64,000 nucleotides of DNA from an uncultured Peptoniphilus sp. (GCF_943913915.1 NZ_CALUAA010000007.1:22567-86566); one strand, 5' to 3'; numbered from the stretch's first letter, positions 17,854 through 26,441 are shown. Numbers and translations are program-made. Notes: generated from the letters alone by a model not told the origin.

Positions 17854-18933
17854 ATGAATCAGAGATTAAAACTAACCATCGGAACCGCAGCACTGGCATT
17901 GGTATCAGTGGTAGGGCTGAGAGATACCGGTGTTTTTGTTCAGGACCATAACACCACATTATACAGTGGCAAGAAAATCGGTTTTACCGTCGAAGAAAAG
18001 GCAAACATCATCGACAACACCGACAACGGTTATATCGTACAAAAAGGCAACGCCAAAGTAACGGTTCCAAAGAGTAAAATCCTCGTAACCGAAGGTAAAC
18101 CCCAAGAATACGTCGTAAAGAAAAACGCCGTTCTTAGAAAAGACGGCAAGGTTGTTCGCAATCTTTTTATCGGCGAAACACTGGAAGCAGTAACACACTA
18201 CAGCAAGGGCGTGGCGGTCAACACCGTTGACGGTCTTTTCGGTTCCGTAGAATATGGTTACGTCGAAGCGGTTGAAGGTCCCTATGTCACCTCTGCAAAA
18301 GCAAAACAAGATTTAACCCTTGAAAATACAAATGGCGTTTATTCTGTTAAAAAGAACAATACCGTCAGTGTTGTAGGTTATAAAGACGGTCTTTTCATCA
18401 TATTAAATGAAGAAGGTAAAGACTTCCAAATCGATCCGAATTATTTAGATTTCGGCGAAGGTGGAGTGCAAGCCGTAAAGCGTGAAGTGATTCAACGTCA
18501 GGCGCCGAAGGTGGAGGCCAAAGCTGAAGTAAAGGGCGCTCCGGCTCCTAAGGTAGACGGCGCAAAGGCACAAAAGGTTATCGATTCCGCTTACAGCAAA
18601 ATCGGCTCCCCCTATGTATGGGGCGCAACAGGCGGAAACGGCTACGATTGCTCCGGCTTGGTCTATGCAATTTACGTAAAAGAGATGGGTATATCCCTTC
18701 CGAGAACTTCCTCGGCACAATCTCAAGTAGGTACGCCCGTGGATCGTTCGGAACTACAAGCCGGCGACCTCGTATTCTTTAACACCACCGGCAAAGGCGT
18801 CAGCCACGTAGGCGTTTATGTCGGCAACGATGTATTCGTTCACGCTGCCAGTGGAAGTGCAAGAGTTAAAGAGAATAAATTAACTGAAAAATATTACAGC
18901 TCACGTTTTGTTAATGCGATGCGCGTCCTGTAA
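17854..18933 (+). CDS. Secreted NlpC/P60 family peptidoglycan endopeptidase
   Basis: 359 residues. Probably cleaves peptide stems of peptidoglycan (D,L-endopeptidase type) outside the cell. N-terminal hydrophobic segment (about 5-25, LTIGTAALALVSVVGL) is a signal peptide or anchor. Residues 30 to about 205 hold SH3-like beta segments; an AKAEVKGAPAPK-type linker leads to the catalytic NlpC/P60 domain from about 240. Catalytic residues: Cys266 in YDCSGLVYAIY, His318 in SHVGVYVGN and His330 in FVHAASG. Start ATG has an AAGGAG upstream with a 10-nt gap. It is a single-gene unit with its own promoter and terminator. Confidence 0.9.
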   Translation: MNQRLKLTIGTAALALVSVVGLRDTGVFVQDHNTTLYSGKKIGFTVEEKANIIDNTDNGYIVQKGNAKVTVPKSKILVTEGKPQEYVVKKNAVLRKDGKVVRNLFIGETLEAVTHYSKGVAVNTVDGLFGSVEYGYVEAVEGPYVTSAKAKQDLTLENTNGVYSVKKNNTVSVVGYKDGLFIILNEEGKDFQIDPNYLDFGEGGVQAVKREVIQRQAPKVEAKAEVKGAPAPKVDGAKAQKVIDSAYSKIGSPYVWGATGGNGYDCSGLVYAIYVKEMGISLPRTSSAQSQVGTPVDRSELQAGDLVFFNTTGKGVSHVGVYVGNDVFVHAASGSARVKENKLTEKYYSSRFVNAMRVL

Positions 18934-18942
18934 ATGGAACGG

Positions 18943-18967
18943 AAGGAGCGGCACAGCCGCTTCTTTT
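18943..18967 (+). terminator. Intrinsic terminator after the NlpC/P60 gene
   Basis: AAGGAGCGGC / GCCGCTTCTT stem with loop ACA, ending in a run of T; it also lies just before the folD ribosome site. Confidence 0.8.
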
Positions 18968-18983
18968 TTATTAGGAGGATTTT

Positions 18984-19808
18984 ATGAAATACGATATTTC
19001 GCCATTAAGAGACAAAGTGAAGTATATACTTCAAGACAAAGTAGATCGTGCAAGGGAACGTAAGGTCGGCTATAAACTTTTAATTCTTCGTGTCGGTGAC
19101 AATCCGGCGGATATCAGTTATGAAAATTCTATAAAGAAATCTGCAGAAAGTGTCGGCATCGACGTGGAAGTAGAGAGCTTTGCCGAATTGGCGACAGAAA
19201 GTGAAATTATCACCGAAATTAAACGAGGCAATTTAGATGAGAAAATCGGGGGGATTCTTTTATTCCATCCCTTGCCGAAACACTTAGATACGGTTGCCAT
19301 CGACAGTGTTATCGACAGTGATAAGGATATTGATTGTTTAAGTCCTTCAAATCAATGGGAGGTTTTTACCTCTAAAGCGTCTATTTATCCGGCGACTGCG
19401 AAAAGTGCGCTTTTAATTGCAAAGGATATGATGGATCTAAAGGGCAAGCGCGTGCTTATTATTAACCGCTCCATGGTCATCGGCAAACCTCTTGCCATGA
19501 TGATGCTCGATGAAAACGCAACGGTCACTGTAGGGCATTCAAAGACGGAATCTATCCCCGAACTCGCCAAGGATTTCGATCTTGTAGTATACGGTACCGG
19601 GCAAGGCCGATGGGTGGATGAGTCCTTTGTATCGAAAGATCAGTGTATAATTGACTGCGGCATCGCCTTTACAGAGGAAGGGAAGATGGTAGGAGATGTA
19701 GATTTCGAACGTGTAGTGGACGCGGCAGAGTATGTAACCTCCGTTCCGGGAGGCGTCGGCAGTCTTACCAATCTTTTATTACTTGACAATATGTTTTTGC
19801 ATAAATAA
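18984..19808 (+). CDS. folD: Divergent FolD-family methylenetetrahydrofolate dehydrogenase
   Basis: 274 residues, aligning with FolD end to end: GDNPADISYENS (catalytic-domain start), PLPKHLD, DSDKDIDCLSPSN, NRSMVIGKPLAMMML (cofactor loop), IIDCGI and SVPGGVGSLT. Against E. coli FolD, as recalled from memory, the cyclohydrolase lysine of YxxxK is Ile50 here (Y46-E-N-S-I50, with Lys at 51 and 52), the conserved Gln of VQLPLP is Phe94, and the Gly of DVDG is Cys118; Tyr46 and Asp117 are kept. So dehydrogenase activity is plausible but cyclohydrolase activity is doubtful. The ATG has AGGAGG 7 nt upstream. The gene follows the terminator of the NlpC/P60 unit by only 16 nt; no promoter is obvious. 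Confidence 0.82.
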   Translation: MKYDISPLRDKVKYILQDKVDRARERKVGYKLLILRVGDNPADISYENSIKKSAESVGIDVEVESFAELATESEIITEIKRGNLDEKIGGILLFHPLPKHLDTVAIDSVIDSDKDIDCLSPSNQWEVFTSKASIYPATAKSALLIAKDMMDLKGKRVLIINRSMVIGKPLAMMMLDENATVTVGHSKTESIPELAKDFDLVVYGTGQGRWVDESFVSKDQCIIDCGIAFTEEGKMVGDVDFERVVDAAEYVTSVPGGVGSLTNLLLLDNMFLHK

Positions 19809-19809
19809 A

Positions 19810-19840
19810 GAAATCGAGTGAAGCTTCACTCGATTTTTTT
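19810..19840 (+). terminator. Intrinsic terminator after folD
   Basis: Perfect palindrome AATCGAGTGAA-GC-TTCACTCGATT followed by seven T. Confidence 0.9.
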
Positions 19841-19850
19841 GAATAGATAA

Positions 19851-19877
19851 AGGGCCTCGCATTAGCTACGAGGCCCT
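19851..19877 (-). terminator. Terminator of the small cationic protein gene
   Basis: 9-bp stem AGGGCCTCG / CGAGGCCCT with a 9-nt loop. On the minus strand it is followed by a short, impure T run (TTTATCTATT), just past the stop of the small ORF. Confidence 0.65.
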
Positions 19878-19883
19878 CAGTCA

Positions 19884-20018
19884 TTATCTGCGTCTGAATA
19901 ATTTCCATAAAACGTATTTTTTAAGGAATCCGCCTGAAGCTTTTCGTACAGGTTTTCGATTCAGTGCTTTAAACGCCTTAGTAAAAGCTAATACTTTTAA
20001 AATCTTTTTGAAGTTCAT
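19884..20018 (-). CDS. Small cationic protein of unknown function (44 residues)
   Basis: Found by reading the reverse strand in the gap between folD and the PBP gene. It starts MNFKKILKVLAF and ends YVLWKLFRRR. Fourteen of 44 residues are Lys or Arg and none is acidic, giving a very basic amphipathic protein with hydrophobic faces (ILKVLAF, YVLWKLF). Support for a real gene: ATG with a perfect AAGGAGG and a 5-nt gap, two adjacent in-frame stops (TAA TGA), and a hairpin terminator directly behind. It follows the class A PBP gene on the same strand with a gap of 58 nt, so the two may be co-transcribed. I do not recognise the family. Membrane- or nucleic-acid-binding or a bacteriocin-like peptide are possible; none can be chosen from sequence. 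Confidence 0.6.
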   Translation of the reverse strand: MNFKKILKVLAFTKAFKALNRKPVRKASGGFLKKYVLWKLFRRR

Positions 20019-20076
20019 CTTTGCCTCCTTACTTTAATCTAAATTTACCCTAAAAGTTATTATTTAACACATAATA

Positions 20077-22911
20077 TCAGTGCCTTGTGTTTCTGCGATT
20101 TGTCGTTGTTTTTCCCGTTTTTGTCTGATCAGTTCGGTTTTGATCGTTTTGAGCCTTCAAGGCTTCTTCCTGCTCTTTTTCCAGCTCCTCTTGTTGTCTT
20201 TGTTTCTCTTCATACCATTCCTTGGTGTGAATCTTGCAATAGCCGGAGGGAAGCGTATAGTAATCTTTCGGACGAATATTATCGAATTGGGCGGGATCAT
20301 ATCCTTTCGGTCGCAGGAAGTAATAGCCGTAGGTTATCTTTTCATAAGGACAATAGGTGGATGCTTTTTCTCCGGATTCAGAACAAATAAGGATACGGGT
20401 ATAGTTTTCCGTAGTCTCTTTCGGTGCTGTTCCCGGAAGGAAGGGAAGGGTGAGTGTGGAGTGGGCACGCCTTGCGTATAAAGAGGCAAGTTTTCCGGTT
20501 TTATCACTTACTTCCACCATCTCCAAATTTTCCGGAAGTGTCCATCGATTTTGATCACCGGTAACGGCAACAAGGGAAGTATAAAAAGACTTTGCCAGAT
20601 CCTGATTATTACTTAAAGCGAGCTTTTGAATTTCGTTGCCCATCCATAGGCCGTAAGTGTAGTGCGGTGTAGAGCCTACCGCCATGTAATCGGAGTTAAA
20701 TTTATTCTTTCCGAAGACGGCATAGGCATCGTAGCCTTGTTGTTGAATGGATTTTGACAGAGGTGAAAGGGAAAGAGCGTATCGGAGAAGGACATTGCTT
20801 TGTTTCGGAAACTCAATTTTTTGCGATTCGTGCTTATAAAGCACATTGCCTTCACCGTCACGTATAGATTCTACGATATAGTTATCGCCCCCTTCAGAAG
20901 ATGCAAGCTTAGAATAAGCATTGGTAAGATCTTTTAAGCTTACGCCTTCAACAAGATTTCCGGAAGCTAAGCTGTCGTAGGTAAGGTCGTTTCGCGTCTT
21001 ATCCTCTGCAGGCGTGCGAATGGCATCATTTGTCGTATCGTCATAAAGACCTAAAAGATTCAGTGTATTTAAACTCGCATCAAAACCGTAGCGCTCAATG
21101 ATCTTGCCGCTTATCGCTTCCCGTGAATTGGCTGCCGCATCGGCAAGGACATCGTAGCCGTAGAATTCACTCTGCATCGGCCAAATGGAGCCGTCAATTT
21201 TAACCGGCGTGTCGTCGTAAGAAGTGGCGAGAGTATCACCCTCCATCAGCGCCGTTAAATAAGTGGATAGTGGTATCAAGGTTGTTCCGGGTTGTCTTTT
21301 ACTGTTCAGGTGATTATAACGTAACCGCGCCGGATTGCGCAAATTATTTCCTCCCGACAAGGCAACGATGCCGCCGGTTTCGTTGTCTGTAATGAGAGCT
21401 GCAGACTGAGGCTGCAAGCTGAACTCGTCGGGGAAGATGAAGAGATCTTTAGAGAAAGTCAGCTTTCCGTTTTCTTCCTTTATAGAATCTTTATATTTAT
21501 CCAATACGGCTTTTGAGATCTTAAATTCTTCATTTCCTGTGATTTCGCCCGGTTCAAAGAGAGTAGCGCCACCGGAAATAGTCTTTAAGTTGTCTTGACT
21601 GTCTAAAGTGTAGAGGTTATTAAGTTGAACGGTGTCATTTTTTTGAAGGAAGGCGGGATTAAGGAAGATAAGATTTCCGTTATGGAATTTGTAATAGTCT
21701 TTAGGTAAATGTAAATTACCTTCACTATCGAAGAGATTCCCATAACGCAGATAGAGAATATTGCCCTTCTCGTCGATGATGTTTTCAGATTCATCTGTGG
21801 AGAAATCCACAAAATGAGCGCCGCGATTGCGTCCGTTTTCAATGAGGTTTGCATAGCCGTCGTATAAAGCTTCGATTCCCTTTTGATAGTTAGGAACAAT
21901 AGTCGATTGAATGGTGAGGCCCCCTTCTCGAACGAGTTGACCGGCGCGATCGTGACTGATTTTTTGTGCCGTCATTAGGGATTGAACGGCTTCTTCTGTA
22001 ATATAATCGGCAACATAAGAACTATAAGGAGAGGGTTCTTTCTGTTTCGGTATAAAATGAATTTCCCTTAGTGTAGCCGATTCGGCCTCTTCGGGGGAAA
22101 GGTAGTGAGCGGAGGCCATGGCTTTGAGTACGGTATTTTTACGGTCCATGGCGCGCTCGTTTTTTTCAAGATCGTATATTTTTTCGCCGATGACTTGGGT
22201 GGCGACGCTATCTTCATTATCTCCATCGGTGGCGGGGACTCGCTTCAGTGGTTGATAATTTGCGGGAGATTTTGCTATGCCTGCAAGAAGGGCTCCTTCT
22301 TCCAAGGTCAAATCCTCGACGTGTTTTGAAAAATACGACTGACTCGCCGCCTCAACACCTTGACTTCCCAGTCCTAAATCCACGCGATTTAAATAGGCCT
22401 CTAAAATATCTTCTTTTGAAAGAGATTCTTCCAGGGCAAGGGTTATGTAAGCTTCTTTTAATTTACGAGCAGCGGATTGATCCGTGCTTAAGTATACGTT
22501 TTTGACCAGCTGCTGGGTGATAGTCGATCCGCCGCGAACAATATGACCGCTTTTCAAATTGGCGGTGATGCTCGCTATTATTTGGCGCAGATCCAATCCG
22601 TGGTGATCGTAGAAGCTTCGGTCTTCGATGGCTAAAAAGGCATCTTGCACATGCTTCGGTACTTGATTGAGCGAGACGTGTTCGCTCACAATAGAGGGAT
22701 CCACTTCATCGATGATGTTCCCCTCGGCATCGAGAATGATTGACGTTTCAGCGATGGATACTTTTAAATTGTCGAAGTCGACAGATTCGACAGAGTGAAG
22801 AACAGTGACTGCCCATGCACCTAAAATGCCCGCGATCAAGATAATGATAAAGGCGATGACACATAGGACGAAGTGAATGATATTTGAACGATTATTAAAA
22901 TGATGAGCCAT
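20077..22911 (-). CDS. Class A penicillin-binding protein with degenerate transpeptidase domain
   Basis: 944 residues from the ATG at 22911, which has AGGAGG 6 nt upstream (the frame opens six codons earlier at a GTG with no site). TM helix at about 15-40, then a well preserved GT51 glycosyltransferase: E96 in AIEDRSFY, HHGLDLRQI, RGGSTITQQLVKN (126-138), KLKEAYITLALEESLSKEDILEAYLN and AASQSYF. The C-terminal domain keeps the class A outline (AALITDNETGGIVALSGG, RQPG, VGSTPHYTYGLWMGN, the late Cys/His segment) but lacks every catalytic motif: SxxK is T543-T-L-I546, SxN is S596-R-E598 and KTGT is K735-N-K-F738. It can probably polymerise glycan but not cross-link it. The tail is a QE-rich coiled stretch ending in a basic Thr-rich end. 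Confidence 0.88.
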   Translation of the reverse strand: MAHHFNNRSNIIHFVLCVIAFIIILIAGILGAWAVTVLHSVESVDFDNLKVSIAETSIILDAEGNIIDEVDPSIVSEHVSLNQVPKHVQDAFLAIEDRSFYDHHGLDLRQIIASITANLKSGHIVRGGSTITQQLVKNVYLSTDQSAARKLKEAYITLALEESLSKEDILEAYLNRVDLGLGSQGVEAASQSYFSKHVEDLTLEEGALLAGIAKSPANYQPLKRVPATDGDNEDSVATQVIGEKIYDLEKNERAMDRKNTVLKAMASAHYLSPEEAESATLREIHFIPKQKEPSPYSSYVADYITEEAVQSLMTAQKISHDRAGQLVREGGLTIQSTIVPNYQKGIEALYDGYANLIENGRNRGAHFVDFSTDESENIIDEKGNILYLRYGNLFDSEGNLHLPKDYYKFHNGNLIFLNPAFLQKNDTVQLNNLYTLDSQDNLKTISGGATLFEPGEITGNEEFKISKAVLDKYKDSIKEENGKLTFSKDLFIFPDEFSLQPQSAALITDNETGGIVALSGGNNLRNPARLRYNHLNSKRQPGTTLIPLSTYLTALMEGDTLATSYDDTPVKIDGSIWPMQSEFYGYDVLADAAANSREAISGKIIERYGFDASLNTLNLLGLYDDTTNDAIRTPAEDKTRNDLTYDSLASGNLVEGVSLKDLTNAYSKLASSEGGDNYIVESIRDGEGNVLYKHESQKIEFPKQSNVLLRYALSLSPLSKSIQQQGYDAYAVFGKNKFNSDYMAVGSTPHYTYGLWMGNEIQKLALSNNQDLAKSFYTSLVAVTGDQNRWTLPENLEMVEVSDKTGKLASLYARRAHSTLTLPFLPGTAPKETTENYTRILICSESGEKASTYCPYEKITYGYYFLRPKGYDPAQFDNIRPKDYYTLPSGYCKIHTKEWYEEKQRQQEELEKEQEEALKAQNDQNRTDQTKTGKTTTNRRNTRH

Positions 22912-22933
22912 AGGCATCCTCCTGTCCACATTA

Positions 22934-22942
22934 TAACATAGC
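22934..22942 (-). promoter_or_regulatory. Extended -10 promoter of the class A PBP gene
   Basis: Minus strand TGTTATAAT about 23 nt before the ATG, so the 5' leader would be very short and almost only the ribosome site. No good -35. Confidence 0.5.
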
Positions 22943-22996
22943 CCCCTTCTTGCGTAGAAGCTTGTGATTGTGTATATTTAGGAAAGGAGGTTTGGT

Positions 22997-24274
22997 GTGG
23001 AAAAACATATTACAGATCTACAAAAGGTAATTACCGCCGCAGCATGGGACGATAATAATAAATATAATAAAGAAAGCCTTAAGGAACTGAATGATCTCGT
23101 CGAGGTGGCAGGGGGCGAGGTGGTGGCAACGGCAACTCAGACGGTACACAGCTTTCACCCGGCGACTTTAATGGGAAAGGGAAAACTGGAAGAAATTCGA
23201 TTGAGTGCCGAAACCCTAGGGGCTGAACTCGTGATTTTTGACGGCGAGCTTACGGGTATTCAAATGCGTGAGATTGAAAAGGCATTGGATCTTCCCGTCC
23301 TCGATCGCACAGCACTTATTTTAGATATTTTTGCCTCAAGAGCCCGTACCGATGTGGGGAAACTTCAAGTATATCTCGCTCAACTGGAATACGGTAAGAC
23401 TCATCTGATCGGGAAGAAAAATTATTCCAGACTCGGAGGCGGCATCGGTACGCGCGGGCCCGGTGAGCAGAAGTTGGAAATCGACAGGCGCCGTATCAAT
23501 GACGATATTATGCGCACAAAGAGGAAGCTGAAGCGGGCGCAGAAGGTAAGAGATACAGGCCGCAAGCAAAGAGAGCGTTCGGATATTCCCTCTATTGCCA
23601 TTGTCGGTTATACCAATGCGGGGAAATCCTCTTTATTGAACCGACTGCTCAAAGAATCCTCGGCTCAAGGTAGGGAAGTGTATGTGGAAGATATGCCCTT
23701 TGCCTCTCTTGATCCTGATACGAGAAGGATTACCCTCCCCGGCGGACTGGCTGTATATGTAACAGATACCGTCGGCTTTATATCCAATCTTCCGACTACT
23801 TTAATCGAATCATTCCACACCACGCTCGAAGAGTTAAAAGATTCGGATCTTATTATTCATATGATCGACGGATCGGGAGATGACGAGTCCCTGCGTTACG
23901 AGACGACTCAGAAATTATTAAGTGATTTGGGTGTCCGCGATACACCGATTATTTTATTTGTCAATAAGGCGGATAAAATGGAGCATAAAGGACTGTCTTT
24001 TCTTCCTTCGGAGAATTGTGTTTTATATGGTTCGGTGAAGGAAGATTCTTCTCTTGAGCCGCTTTATCAAGCCATTGAGGAGCAGTTGAAGTCCCGCTAT
24101 GTCAAGGTGGAAATGAAATTCTCTTACGGGCAAATGCACTTGGTGGAAGAAATAAAAAGTCGCTTTCCCGTGGATTCCTTTGAATACACAGGTGACGGCG
24201 TGGAGCTTAAGGCCACACTTCCTAAGGTTTATTTGAACCGTTATGACAATCAAATAAGGAGGCGCTATGTATAA
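22997..24274 (+). CDS. hflX: GTPase HflX
   Basis: 425 residues. Ribosome-associated GTPase that splits stalled or hibernating 70S particles. N-terminal HflX domain (FHPATLMGKGKLEEI, DGELTGIQMREIE, LDRTALILDIFASRA), the GGGIGTRGPGE linker and helical stretch, then the G domain: GYTNAGKSSLLN (G1), DTVGF (G3) and FVNKADK (G4). GTG start with AGGAGG 6 nt upstream. It overlaps the downstream YigZ gene by 8 nt and leads the hflX to lgt run. Confidence 0.94.
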   Translation: MEKHITDLQKVITAAAWDDNNKYNKESLKELNDLVEVAGGEVVATATQTVHSFHPATLMGKGKLEEIRLSAETLGAELVIFDGELTGIQMREIEKALDLPVLDRTALILDIFASRARTDVGKLQVYLAQLEYGKTHLIGKKNYSRLGGGIGTRGPGEQKLEIDRRRINDDIMRTKRKLKRAQKVRDTGRKQRERSDIPSIAIVGYTNAGKSSLLNRLLKESSAQGREVYVEDMPFASLDPDTRRITLPGGLAVYVTDTVGFISNLPTTLIESFHTTLEELKDSDLIIHMIDGSGDDESLRYETTQKLLSDLGVRDTPIILFVNKADKMEHKGLSFLPSENCVLYGSVKEDSSLEPLYQAIEEQLKSRYVKVEMKFSYGQMHLVEEIKSRFPVDSFEYTGDGVELKATLPKVYLNRYDNQIRRRYV

Positions 24275-24947
24275 GACGGTCTATCGTGAGGGAGAAAAAA
24301 GCCTGATCGAGAAAAAATCTGAATTTATCGGCCGTGTAGGATTTGTTAAGACGAAAGTAGCGGCGGAAGCTTTTATTCAAAATATTCGCGATGAGGGTAA
24401 AGATGCCACTCATCACTGTAGCGCCTATATTATTAATGAAGATCAGTCGATTCAAAAATATGACGATGACGGGGAGCCGCAAAAGACAGCCGGTCCGCCC
24501 ATTTTGGACGTATTAAAGCGAAACGGGCTCACCAATGTAGTGTGTGTAGTTACCCGCTATTTCGGCGGCACACTTCTCGGCGCAGGCGGCCTTATACGGG
24601 CCTACTCTTCCGCCGCATCGGCAGCTCTGGAGGACGCTGTTGTGGTGGAGATGCATAAAGCCTTAGACATTACATTTACCTATGACTACACTGAGCACGG
24701 CAGCATTGAAAACTATATGATGCAAAACGGTTATCCTATTATAGACACGGTCTTTACTGACCGAGTGCAGGTGACGACAACGGTTTATGAATCGGGCTAT
24801 GAAGCTCTGAAAAATTATTTACTGGACGCCACATCGGGTACAGTTGTTTTTGAAAAAGAAGATTTAACGGAGCGTGCTGTACTTAACGGGAAACTGTTAT
24901 ATGAAGGAAAAAGTTACGATCAACGACATTACAAAGGGGAAGAATAA
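24267..24947 (+). CDS. YigZ/IMPACT family protein
   Basis: 226 residues with the UPF0029 (Impact) N-terminal domain: KKSEFIGRVGFVKT, ATHHCSAYII, DDDGEPQKTAGPPIL and TRYFGGTLLGAGGLIRAYSSAA. A ferredoxin-like DUF1949 C-terminal domain follows from about 140. The family is linked to translation control in eukaryotes; the bacterial function is unclear. GGAGG lies 4 nt before the ATG. Its stop shares a base with the nadE start. Confidence 0.9.
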   Translation: MYKTVYREGEKSLIEKKSEFIGRVGFVKTKVAAEAFIQNIRDEGKDATHHCSAYIINEDQSIQKYDDDGEPQKTAGPPILDVLKRNGLTNVVCVVTRYFGGTLLGAGGLIRAYSSAASAALEDAVVVEMHKALDITFTYDYTEHGSIENYMMQNGYPIIDTVFTDRVQVTTTVYESGYEALKNYLLDATSGTVVFEKEDLTERAVLNGKLLYEGKSYDQRHYKGEE

Positions 24948-25648
24948 TGAATACTATTGAAGCAGTCTGCACTTGGATGAAAGAAATCGTAAAAGATGCT
25001 CATGCCGACGGGGTTGTTTTCGGCCTTAGCGGCGGAATCGACTCAGCTGTCGTAGCGGGGCTCGCCAAGCGTGCCTTCGGCGACGATGCCTTGGGGATTA
25101 TTATGCCCATTGCATCTAATCCTCAAGATGAGAAAGACGCGCGCCTTGTAGCGGAAGCTTTGGATCTTAAGACTGAAAAAGTAGACCTTACAGAAACTTA
25201 CCGCGCCTTGGTGGACGCTTCCTTGGACAGTAAAAATGACATGGCCAAGAATAATATTAAGCCGAGACTTCGCGCCACCACGCTCTATTACTACGCTCAG
25301 GATCGAAATTATCTGGTATGCGGTTGCTCCAACGCCAGTGAGTTCCATATCGGCTACTTTACGAAATACGGAGACTCCGCCTGCGATTTAATGCCCATCG
25401 TAAATTTTGTAAAAAGTGAAGTGGTTGAGCTTGCCAAGGAACTGAATCTTCCTAAGGAAGTAATCGAGAAAAAACCGACGGCAGGTCTTTATGAAGGGCA
25501 AACGGACGAAGACGACATGGGCTTCAGCTACGATGAACTCGATGCCGTGATTCGAGAAGATTACCGAGGTGAAAATCGGGACGCCATTGATCACAAACAT
25601 CGGATCAGCGAACATAAGCGCCATATGCCGCCGAAATTTGAAAGATAA
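24947..25648 (+). CDS. nadE: NH3-dependent NAD+ synthetase
   Basis: 233 residues. Amidates nicotinate adenine dinucleotide using ATP and ammonia. The PP-loop LSGGIDSAVVAGLA is at about 27-40, and later NNIKPRLRATTLYYYAQ, CGCSNASEFHIGYFTKYGDSACDLMPI and KKPTAGLYEGQTDEDDMGFSYDELD match the family closely. No glutaminase domain, so it is the short ammonia-dependent type. It is the end of the hflX-yigZ-nadE run; a promoter for yebC sits over its last codons. Confidence 0.93.
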   Translation: MNTIEAVCTWMKEIVKDAHADGVVFGLSGGIDSAVVAGLAKRAFGDDALGIIMPIASNPQDEKDARLVAEALDLKTEKVDLTETYRALVDASLDSKNDMAKNNIKPRLRATTLYYYAQDRNYLVCGCSNASEFHIGYFTKYGDSACDLMPIVNFVKSEVVELAKELNLPKEVIEKKPTAGLYEGQTDEDDMGFSYDELDAVIREDYRGENRDAIDHKHRISEHKRHMPPKFER

Positions 25649-25667
25649 TCTTTATAAGTGATATAAT
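25638..25667 (+). promoter_or_regulatory. Promoter of the yebC to lgt run
   Basis: TTGAAA (25638-25643), 18 nt, TATAAT (25662-25667) with TGA extension. The start of the element overlaps the end of nadE. Confidence 0.65.
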
Positions 25668-25697
25668 ATTGCTTTATTACAAATTAAGGAGGTACGT

Positions 25698-26441
25698 ATG
25701 TCAGGACATTCCAAGTGGCATAATATAAAAAATAAAAAAGGTAAGGCAGATGCTAAGCGCGGTAAGATTTTTACAAAAATGGCCCGTAAAATAACGGTAG
25801 CGGTTAAAGAGGGGGGAGCGGATCCCGAATATAATCCCGCTCTTAAGGCGGCCATCGACAGCGCAAAAGCTGAAAATATGCCCAACGACAATATCGATCG
25901 TGCCATTAAAAAGGCGGCGGGAGACGGTGAAACGGATAATTTTGAATCCGTAACTTATGAAGGTTACGGCCCTTCAGGCATCGCCGTTATGGTACTTTGC
26001 TTAACGGATAATCGTAACCGTACGGCCCCCGATGTTCGTCACGCTTTTGATAAGCACGGCGGCAATCTGGGAACTGACGGATCCGTTGCCTTTATGTTCG
26101 ATAAGAAAGGTCAGTTCGGTATTGAACTGACAGAGGATGTAGATTCCGACATGCTTCAGATGGATGCCATCGAAGCGGGAGCTGAAGACATTCAAGTTGA
26201 TGAAGACGGGATTCTCGTCTTTACAGAACCTGAGGACTACGGCGCCGTTCGCAATGCCCTGGAAGAGAAGGGATATAATTTCGCCATCTCGGAAATCACT
26301 TATATTCCTCAGACCACTACGGTTTTAGAAGATCCGGAAGATCGCAAGAACATGCAAAAACTTATCGATCAGTTAGAAGAAAACGACGACGTTCAGGAAG
26401 TTATTCACAACTGGGAAAATGACGACGAAGACGAGGAATAA
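25698..26441 (+). CDS. yebC: YebC/PmpR family protein
   Basis: 247 residues. Begins with the signature GHSKWHNIKNKKGKADAKRGKIFTK-type block and has the three-domain YebC fold: KAENMPNDNIDRAIKKA, YEGYGPSGIAVMV, TDNRNRTAPDVRHAF and GGNLGTDGSVAFMFDKKG. Long described as a transcription regulator; more recent work ties members to translation of difficult sequences. Which applies here is not decided by sequence. GGAGG 6 nt upstream of ATG. The stop shares a base with the next gene (TAATG). Confidence 0.93.
   Translation: MSGHSKWHNIKNKKGKADAKRGKIFTKMARKITVAVKEGGADPEYNPALKAAIDSAKAENMPNDNIDRAIKKAAGDGETDNFESVTYEGYGPSGIAVMVLCLTDNRNRTAPDVRHAFDKHGGNLGTDGSVAFMFDKKGQFGIELTEDVDSDMLQMDAIEAGAEDIQVDEDGILVFTEPEDYGAVRNALEEKGYNFAISEITYIPQTTTVLEDPEDRKNMQKLIDQLEENDDVQEVIHNWENDDEDEE

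Noticed and set aside
20080..20481. 133-codon plus-strand frame at the end of the PBP gene, with hydrophobic runs
   Set aside because: Antisense to the Glu/Lys-rich tail, which reads as Phe/Leu-rich on the other strand; no ribosome site.
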